Positions 34,685 through 40,017 of a stretch of DNA of 40,017 nt are shown here, piece by piece (within the stretch, counting starts at the first letter, position 1; the number at the start of each line of letters is the position of its first letter). The DNA is from Desulfobacteraceae bacterium CG2_30_51_40 (GTDB lineage: Bacteria; Desulfobacterota; DSM-4660; Desulfatiglandales; Desulfatiglandaceae). The stretch is taken from positions 1-40,017 of the forward strand of contig MNYJ01000134.1 in NCBI GenBank assembly GCA_001874005.1. Direction: 5' to 3'. The translations under genes were made by a program, and so were the position numbers. The notes beneath the pieces were generated by a model. It was not told the origin of the DNA and ran no database searches. It saw only the letters and a list, made by a program, of their open reading frames with translations.

Positions 34685-35965
34685 TCATACCGGCTGTTCA
34701 ATGAATTCAACTCCGCCCATATAGGGCCTCAATGCCTCAGGTATCTCCACTTTCCCGTCCTTTCTCTGGTAGTTCTCGAGAACCGCCACAAACGTTCTTC
34801 CCACAGCAAGACCTGAGCCGTTGAGGGTGTGTACAAGCTCTGTCCCGCGTCCGCCGCTTCGTTTGAACCTTATTGCCGCCCTTCTTGCCTGAAAATCGGT
34901 AAAAATACTACATGACGATATCTCCCTGTAGAGTCCCTGGCCGGGGAGCCAAACCTCCAGGTCATAGGTCTTTGCCGCTGAAAAACCCAGATCTCCCGTG
35001 CAAAGAGTTACAACCCTGTAAGGCAGCTTGAGTCTCTTGAGTATTTCCTCAGCATCAGCAGTAAGCCTTTCCAGTTCCGATTCAGAGTCTTCAGGCCTTG
35101 TGAGCTTTACCAGTTCAACTTTATTGAACTGATGCTGCCTTATAAGCCCCCTTGTATCCTTTCCGTATGAGCCCGCCTCGGATCTGAAACAGGGCGTATA
35201 GGCTACATAATAGAGGGGAAGCTCGTCCTCCGCAAGTACCTCGTCCCTGTGGATATTTGTCACAGGAACCTCTGCGGTTGGGATAAGATACAAATCCCAT
35301 CCTTCGACCTTGAATAGGTCCTCGGCGAATTTGGGAAGCTGACCGGTGCCTGTCATTGAAGCGCTGTTGACCATAAAAGGCGGAAGCACCTCTGTATAGC
35401 CGTGTTCTCTTGTGTGAATATCAAGCATAAAATTGATAAGCGCCCTCTCAAGCCTTGCGCCCAATCCCCTGTAAAGGGCAAATCTAGCACCCGAGATCTT
35501 GGATGCCCTCGGCAAATCTAGAATACCGAGCCTTTCCCCAATGTCCCAGTGAGCCAACGGCTCAAAATCAAAATGAGGCGGCTCGCCCCAACTCCGAATA
35601 ACCGGGTTGTCCTCAGCTCCATGACCGAATGGAACACTCTGGTGTGGAAGATTAGGGATAAACATGAGAAGACTTTGAAGTCTCTCTTCATAGGAAGGAA
35701 GTTCCTTTTCAAGCACCTTTATTGAAGCCCCAACCTCCTTCATATCAGTAACGGCTGCGGAGGCGTCTTCCCCCCTTTTTTTCATGGCTGCAATCTCTTC
35801 GCTGACCTGATTGCGACGCCTTCTCATATCTTCAAGAACCGCCAAGCGCTCCCGCCTTTCTTTGTCAAGGGATAAGAACTCCGACATATCAAGCGAGACA
35901 TTCCTTTTCTTGAGCATATCTCCTATAAGGTCAAGATTTGACCTGACAAAACGTAAATCCAGCAT
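34685..35965 (-). CDS. serS: Seryl-tRNA synthetase
   Basis: A 426-residue class II synthetase that charges tRNA-Ser (and tRNA-Sec, the precursor for selenocysteine). The N-terminal coiled-coil arm (about residues 30-105, [18 protein letters not shown]) binds the tRNA. Motif 2 is [20 protein letters not shown] and motif 3 is [17 protein letters not shown], ending with the family tail [16 protein letters not shown] precedes the ATG. It leads the minus-strand run serS-PBP-glmS-plsC-M20. Its link to selenoprotein synthesis is general, not specific evidence for the UGA read-through in this window. Confidence 0.97.
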   Translation of the reverse strand: MLDLRFVRSNLDLIGDMLKKRNVSLDMSEFLSLDKERRERLAVLEDMRRRRNQVSEEIAAMKKRGEDASAAVTDMKEVGASIKVLEKELPSYEERLQSLLMFIPNLPHQSVPFGHGAEDNPVIRSWGEPPHFDFEPLAHWDIGERLGILDLPRASKISGARFALYRGLGARLERALINFMLDIHTREHGYTEVLPPFMVNSASMTGTGQLPKFAEDLFKVEGWDLYLIPTAEVPVTNIHRDEVLAEDELPLYYVAYTPCFRSEAGSYGKDTRGLIRQHQFNKVELVKLTRPEDSESELERLTADAEEILKRLKLPYRVVTLCTGDLGFSAAKTYDLEVWLPGQGLYREISSCSIFTDFQARRAAIRFKRSGGRGTELVHTLNGSGLAVGRTFVAVLENYQRKDGKVEIPEALRPYMGGVEFIEQPV

Positions 35966-36255
35966 ATAAAATCCTTTACATCAGCCCGTTAGAGCATATA
36001 TTTTGAACTCAAGCGCCCATGACGCTATTTAAGGGGGGACTGTTTCCCCGTAATTTAATTACATCATTAAAGAGCAGCGGTCAAATGCTTTGGAAAAGAC
36101 CCCATTCTGAAGGTCCTACCATTGAAACGGGATTTTTATGTTCAACCCTATTCCTGCCACGCATAGCGTGAGCCATCAGCGTATTATCAGGCAGGGAGTG
36201 AGGCCTTTTGGGCCATAGATATCATCTATTGCCGTCGCGGTTGCGGAAGGCAGTT
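35966..36255. other. Divergent intergenic region between serS and resB
   Basis: About 290 bp with promoters for both directions expected but none clear. Small hairpins are visible: GGGGACTGTTTCCCC near 36035-36050 and CACGCATAGCGTG near 36159. No tRNA or small gene recognised. Confidence 0.35.
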
Positions 36256-37647
36256 ATGGAGGAAATCGGGAAAGTGAGTAATCCTGTCTGGAAGTTTTTT
36301 GCTTCCGTGAAGCTAACCATCGTTTTCCTTGTTCTACTCGCGATATTCTCTGTTGCGGGCACTATGATACCGCAGAAGGAAGGGGCCATGGAGTTCGTCC
36401 AGAGACTTAACCCCACAACCTTCAACCTTATGGACTTTTTCGGCCTCTTCGATCTCTATCACGCCGGTTGGTTCCGGTTCCTGATAGCTATGCTGGTTCT
36501 GAATCTGGTGGTATGTTCGCTTGAGCGATTCCCCTCGGCATGGAAAAGGGTCAAAGCAAGGCCATCTGTTGAAAGAACTAAGCCCTTTGAGGAACTGCCT
36601 GACACACTTCTTATTTCGACAGAAAGGGGCTACCAGGAAGCACTCGGCAACTGCCTGAATCTGTTTAAAAAGCGCTTCAGCGCTTTTCGCTCTGAAGAAA
36701 CGGAATACGGCACATTTTTCCTTGCAGAAAAGGGACGCTTTTCCCCCCTAGGGGTCTATATTGTTCATCTGAGCGTCTTGGTAATACTCATCGGAGCACT
36801 TGCGGGTTCATTTTTCGGTTTTGAAGGTTTTGTTAAGATTCCGGAGGGCGAGACTGTTGATTCCATTATGGTCAGAGGTGGCAACCAGTCTCTTTCCCCG
36901 GGTTTTGAGATTAGATGCGACAAATTCACGGTTGAGTTTTACGAAAACGGTTCTCCCAAAGAGTACAAATCAGAGGTAACCTTTCTTTCAGGCGGCAAGG
37001 AGATTGAAAAAAGGGATATCCTGGTCAATCACCCCGCCACCTTCAAGGGCATAACATTTTACCAGTCAACCTATGAAAAGGTTGCAGGAAAAGAACTCCG
37101 CATCAAGCTCAGAAAAGGGTTAGACGAAGACCTCGAAACTATTGATGCAGAAATAGGAAAGAAAATGGAACTCCCAGGCAAGGAGGGCTTTTTTCAGATA
37201 CTCGACGTTAGGCACATGGGTACCGTGCCTGCTGCCCTTGTATCAGTAGAGATACAAGGAGCGGAACCTACGCGATTCTGGATTTTCGAGGACTTCGAAC
37301 ATATAAAATCACGTCTTCCGGCTCAGATGATTAATTCACCCAAGTTCGATCCGGCAGCTTTCAAGCCCTATACCTTCCTGCTGCTGGGCGTTCAGGAAAG
37401 ATACGCCACAGGGCTTCAGGCAAATCAAGACCCGGGTGTTCCAGTAGTTTGGGCGGGCTTCATACTCATAATACTTGGTTTCATAGTTACCTTTTTTACC
37501 TCACATCAAACCATAAGAATGTTCGTCGAGAACAAGGGCAAAAAGACGGTCATACGAGTGACTGGATCTGCAAGCAGAAACAGGCCTGCCCTTGACCGTG
37601 ACATTCAAAGACTTGCCGAAGATATAAGGTCGCTTTTTGCCGCCTAA
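36256..37647 (+). CDS. resB: ResB/Ccs1-like cytochrome c maturation protein
   Basis: A 463-residue membrane protein of system II cytochrome c biogenesis. Four membrane helices are predicted: about residues 14-36 (KLTIVFLVLLAIFSVAG), 72-92 (FLIAMLVLNLVVC), 170-193 (IVHLSVLVILIGALAG) and near the end (VWAGFILIILGFIVTFF), enclosing a large periplasmic domain. ResB pairs with ResC/CcsA to export heme and attach it to apocytochromes c. The ATG at 36256 has GGAAGG upstream; a TTG start at 36208 adds sixteen polar residues without family support. It is 14 bp before ccsA. Presence of this system implies periplasmic c-type cytochromes in the organism. Confidence 0.92.
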   Translation: MEEIGKVSNPVWKFFASVKLTIVFLVLLAIFSVAGTMIPQKEGAMEFVQRLNPTTFNLMDFFGLFDLYHAGWFRFLIAMLVLNLVVCSLERFPSAWKRVKARPSVERTKPFEELPDTLLISTERGYQEALGNCLNLFKKRFSAFRSEETEYGTFFLAEKGRFSPLGVYIVHLSVLVILIGALAGSFFGFEGFVKIPEGETVDSIMVRGGNQSLSPGFEIRCDKFTVEFYENGSPKEYKSEVTFLSGGKEIEKRDILVNHPATFKGITFYQSTYEKVAGKELRIKLRKGLDEDLETIDAEIGKKMELPGKEGFFQILDVRHMGTVPAALVSVEIQGAEPTRFWIFEDFEHIKSRLPAQMINSPKFDPAAFKPYTFLLLGVQERYATGLQANQDPGVPVVWAGFILIILGFIVTFFTSHQTIRMFVENKGKKTVIRVTGSASRNRPALDRDIQRLAEDIRSLFAA

Positions 37648-37661
37648 GGAGAGATTATTTT

Positions 37662-38504
37662 ATGACAAGTTCAGCAATAATAAGTTATCTTACCTTCGTT
37701 TATTTCTTAGCTTTTGTTTTTTATCTCGTAATGATGGTCATGGGCCGCAGGCTTCCCGGCACACTTGCAACATATACTCTTCTAGGCTCGTTTGCCGCCC
37801 AAACAGCAGCCATAATCCTGCGCTGGCAGGAGTCCTACGCCCTGGGCATGGGAAGGGCTCCTTTTTCAAATCTCTACGAATCTCTGATCTTCTTTGCATG
37901 GACACTGGTACTTCTTTATCTCATTGTCGAATGGAGGACGAAAAACAAGAGCGCAGGGGCCTTTGTAACTCCCCTTATCTTTCTGGCCCTGGCCTATGCC
38001 TCCTTTTCCCCTAACATAAGCAGTAAGATCATGCCGCTCATTCCGGCCCTAAAGAGTAACTGGCTCATTACGCATGTGATCACATGCTTTCTGGGCTACG
38101 CCGCATTTGCCCTCTCCTTCGGATTCAGCCTGATGTATCTCTTCAAGGGAAATGACTCAGCCAACAACACAGCCTCTTTTCTGAGACTCATCCCGGCCAG
38201 AGGTATCCTTGATGAGCTTAACTATCAGATGGTGGTCATAGGTTTCCTGATGCTGACCCTCGGAATAATCACGGGAAGCGTCTGGGCCCATTCCGCATGG
38301 GGGAGCTATTGGAGCTGGGACCCCAAAGAGACATGGTCTCTGATAACCTGGCTTGTGTATGCGGCAGTGATCCATTCAAGGCTTGTCCGCGGCTGGAAAG
38401 GCAGGAAGATTATAATTCTTTGCATCGTCGGATTTGCCTGCGTTCTGTTTACCTATTTCGGAGTTAATTATCTGGCAGGTCTTCACAGCTATGCGACAAG
38501 CTGA
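37662..38504 (+). CDS. ccsA: CcsA/ResC cytochrome c assembly protein
   Basis: A 280-residue, roughly eight-helix membrane protein of the CcmC/CcsA/ResC family. The heme-handling Trp-rich WWD motif is WGSYWSWDPKETWSLITWLV, followed by conserved His (AAVIHSRL) and the C-terminal NYLAGLHSY with another conserved His. It works with ResB as the heme exporter and cytochrome c synthetase. AAGGAGAG precedes the ATG. The next gene starts 26 bp after its stop, on the same strand. Confidence 0.95.
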   Translation: MTSSAIISYLTFVYFLAFVFYLVMMVMGRRLPGTLATYTLLGSFAAQTAAIILRWQESYALGMGRAPFSNLYESLIFFAWTLVLLYLIVEWRTKNKSAGAFVTPLIFLALAYASFSPNISSKIMPLIPALKSNWLITHVITCFLGYAAFALSFGFSLMYLFKGNDSANNTASFLRLIPARGILDELNYQMVVIGFLMLTLGIITGSVWAHSAWGSYWSWDPKETWSLITWLVYAAVIHSRLVRGWKGRKIIILCIVGFACVLFTYFGVNYLAGLHSYATS

Positions 38505-38530
38505 CCTCTGACTCCTCCCGGGGCATTCAC

Positions 38531-39886
38531 GTGTTACAAAAAAACCCAGGAGAGCTAATCGAAAAACCGGCAGTTGCAGCACTGCTCGTCCCACGGCCTG
38601 TGCTTGAGATATGCACGCGCTTGAGAGATGCGGGCTTTGAGGCATTTGCTGTCGGAGGAGCTGTAAGAGATATGCTTCTCAATAGAGGTGCCGCCGACTG
38701 GGACATTGCTACGTCGGCAACGGTTGATCAGGTAGAATCCCTCTTCCCAGACAGCAGGAAATTCACCGCAAACTACAGGACGATCACCCTCATCTTTGAA
38801 GGCTCCGGTTTCGAGATCACCCCTTTCAGAGGCTCTCAGCTTTCAATCGAATCGGACCTTACCCTCAGGGATTTCACAATTGATGCCATTGCCCTTGAGC
38901 CGGAAAAAGGGACTTTGCTCGATCCTGGAAGTGGTATAAGAGACCTTAAAAAAAGGATCATAAGATGCGTAGGCGATCCTTTAGCTCGATTTCATGAAGA
39001 CCCTTTAAGACTTTTAAGGGCTGTAAGAATCTCGGCCCAACTCCGCTTCAGGATAGAGGATGCGACCCGGGAGGCTCTCAGTCAATGCGCTCCGCTTCTC
39101 GCTCGGGCCGCGCCTGAGAGAATAAGAGACGAACTTTCAAAGATATTAATGACCCAAGAGCCTGTCAAAGCTCTGAGGCTTCTCCTGAAAACAGGACTCC
39201 TCTCCATCATACTTCCGGAAATGATGGAAGGATACCGCAGGAGACAGTCCCCCCCTCACAGACACACCATACTTGAACATGCCCTTCTTACCGTTGGCCA
39301 TACCCCTTCTGTTTTACATCTTCGCATAGCGGCCCTTCTCCACGACGTTGCCAAACCCGGACTCAGGACAAGATCCGATAGGAAATATCATTTCTATGGT
39401 CATGAAAAAAGGGGAGCGGAGATAGCTGCCCTCATTCTGGATCGCCTCAGGTTTGGAAATGTTATGAGGGAGCTTGTGACAAATCTTATCACCAACCACA
39501 TGATAGTATATGATTCAGGCTGGAGCGATGGTGCCGTCAGGCGCCTTATAGCGCGGGCGGGGAAGGACGGAATCAAGGACCTTCTCGCGCTCAAGAGGGC
39601 GGATATGATGGCGCAGGATGGAGAGGAGAATAGGGATAATACAGATGAACTGCAAAGGAGGATAGACTCCATCCTCTCGAAAGCGAAGACAAGCGGGCTT
39701 GAACCGCTAAGGGTAAGCGGTCGAGACGTTATGGAGGCGCTCGGCATCGGGCCGGGCCCTAAGGTAGGTGCGGCAATGGCCTTTCTAAAAGAAAAAGTCC
39801 TCGATGATCCTTTCGTCAACTCAAGAGATAGCCTAATGGAAATCCTCCTTGGCATGAAGAATAGCCGTACTTATAAACGTATATAA
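38531..39886 (+). CDS. CCA-adding/poly(A) polymerase family nucleotidyltransferase with HD domain
   Basis: A 451-residue protein of the class II tRNA nucleotidyltransferase superfamily. The catalytic Pol-beta motif is VGGAVRDMLLNRG followed by ADWDIATSA (D56, D58); FTANYRTITLIF and LRDFTIDAIAL follow, then the RNA-binding RLLRAVRISAQL. The C-terminal half has an HD phosphohydrolase domain (ALLHDVAKPGLRT, HEKRGAEIA). It adds CCA to tRNA 3' ends; an A-only or CC-only enzyme is possible where these activities are split. The start is GTG with GGGG about nine bases upstream; no nearby in-frame ATG exists. It is loosely linked to the cytochrome c genes. Confidence 0.88.
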   Translation: MLQKNPGELIEKPAVAALLVPRPVLEICTRLRDAGFEAFAVGGAVRDMLLNRGAADWDIATSATVDQVESLFPDSRKFTANYRTITLIFEGSGFEITPFRGSQLSIESDLTLRDFTIDAIALEPEKGTLLDPGSGIRDLKKRIIRCVGDPLARFHEDPLRLLRAVRISAQLRFRIEDATREALSQCAPLLARAAPERIRDELSKILMTQEPVKALRLLLKTGLLSIILPEMMEGYRRRQSPPHRHTILEHALLTVGHTPSVLHLRIAALLHDVAKPGLRTRSDRKYHFYGHEKRGAEIAALILDRLRFGNVMRELVTNLITNHMIVYDSGWSDGAVRRLIARAGKDGIKDLLALKRADMMAQDGEENRDNTDELQRRIDSILSKAKTSGLEPLRVSGRDVMEALGIGPGPKVGAAMAFLKEKVLDDPFVNSRDSLMEILLGMKNSRTYKRI

Positions 39887-40017
39887 AAACAATATGTTAT
39901 CTCTCCGGTGTATGAAAATTCGTAAGGGTTCACAGGTTCTGGGTTCAACGTTCAGGGTTAGGGACAGGGATAGAATTGAAGCCCTGATCGGCTGATAAAC
40001 CCTGTTAACTTTGCCAA
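39887..40017. other. Window end, no gene recognised
   Basis: 131 bp after the nucleotidyltransferase gene. It contains GGTTCACAGGTTCTGGGTTCAA, cited as short GGTTCA repeats spaced 8-14 bp, of a kind common in intergenic regions. No start of a further gene is supported. Confidence 0.3.

Overview
The window looks like a chromosomal segment of an anaerobic Desulfobacterota-type (former Deltaproteobacteria) bacterium, probably a sulfate reducer or syntroph. The grounds are a CoA-linked short-chain fatty acid oxidation cluster, a Wood-Ljungdahl methylene-tetrahydrofolate reductase cluster with Hdr/Mvh electron-transfer proteins, two in-frame UGA codons that read best as selenocysteine, Ccs-type cytochrome c maturation and a Gram-negative envelope system (YdbH/YnbE/YdbL). 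The lineage is inference; no rRNA or tRNA gene is visible.

Layout. 1-3.6 kb is accessory: a 146-bp MITE-like element, a lipoprotein-type alkyl sulfatase, and two antitoxin genes without intact toxins. 3.6-6.8 kb (+) is a ydbH-ynbE-ydbL operon. 6.9-17.1 kb (-) is a fatty-acid block, in transcription order: thiolase, thiolase, enoyl-CoA hydratase, acyl-CoA dehydrogenase, B12 mutase large and small subunits, MeaB GTPase, small membrane protein, XRE-cupin regulator, acyl-CoA dehydrogenase. The mutase carries the Phe/Gln active-site pair of isobutyryl-CoA mutase rather than the Tyr/Arg pair of methylmalonyl-CoA mutase, so the block reads as an isobutyryl-CoA to butyryl-CoA to acetyl-CoA route. 3-hydroxybutyryl-CoA dehydrogenase is not in the window.

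17.4-28.8 kb (+) holds a class I aminotransferase, a near-consensus sigma-54 promoter in front of a receiver-like protein lacking the phosphorylatable Asp, then metF1-hdrA-mvhD-metV-metF2. hdrA (1478 aa) and mvhD (143 aa) are each interrupted by one UGA at a position normally occupied by Cys, and both read as selenoproteins. HdrA is a composite: an HdrA N-terminus, an inserted GltD/NfnB-like NAD(P)H module, then a second HdrA-like half. No hdrB or hdrC is present. A CheY-like receiver and an ACT-domain protein follow.

29-40 kb is largely housekeeping: a small lipoprotein (+); serS, a penicillin-binding protein, glmS, a PlsC-type acyltransferase and an M20 peptidase (all -); then resB/ccs1, ccsA and a CCA-type nucleotidyltransferase (+).

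Three dispersed intergenic repeat families occur: a 146-bp TA-flanked inverted-repeat element (2 copies), a 133-bp inverted-repeat element (2 copies) and a roughly 80-150-bp G/C-hairpin repeat (4 copies). The best candidate for something new is the putative Sec-containing, NAD(P)H-module-fused HdrA/MvhD/MetV with twin MetF, and its possible sigma-54 control.
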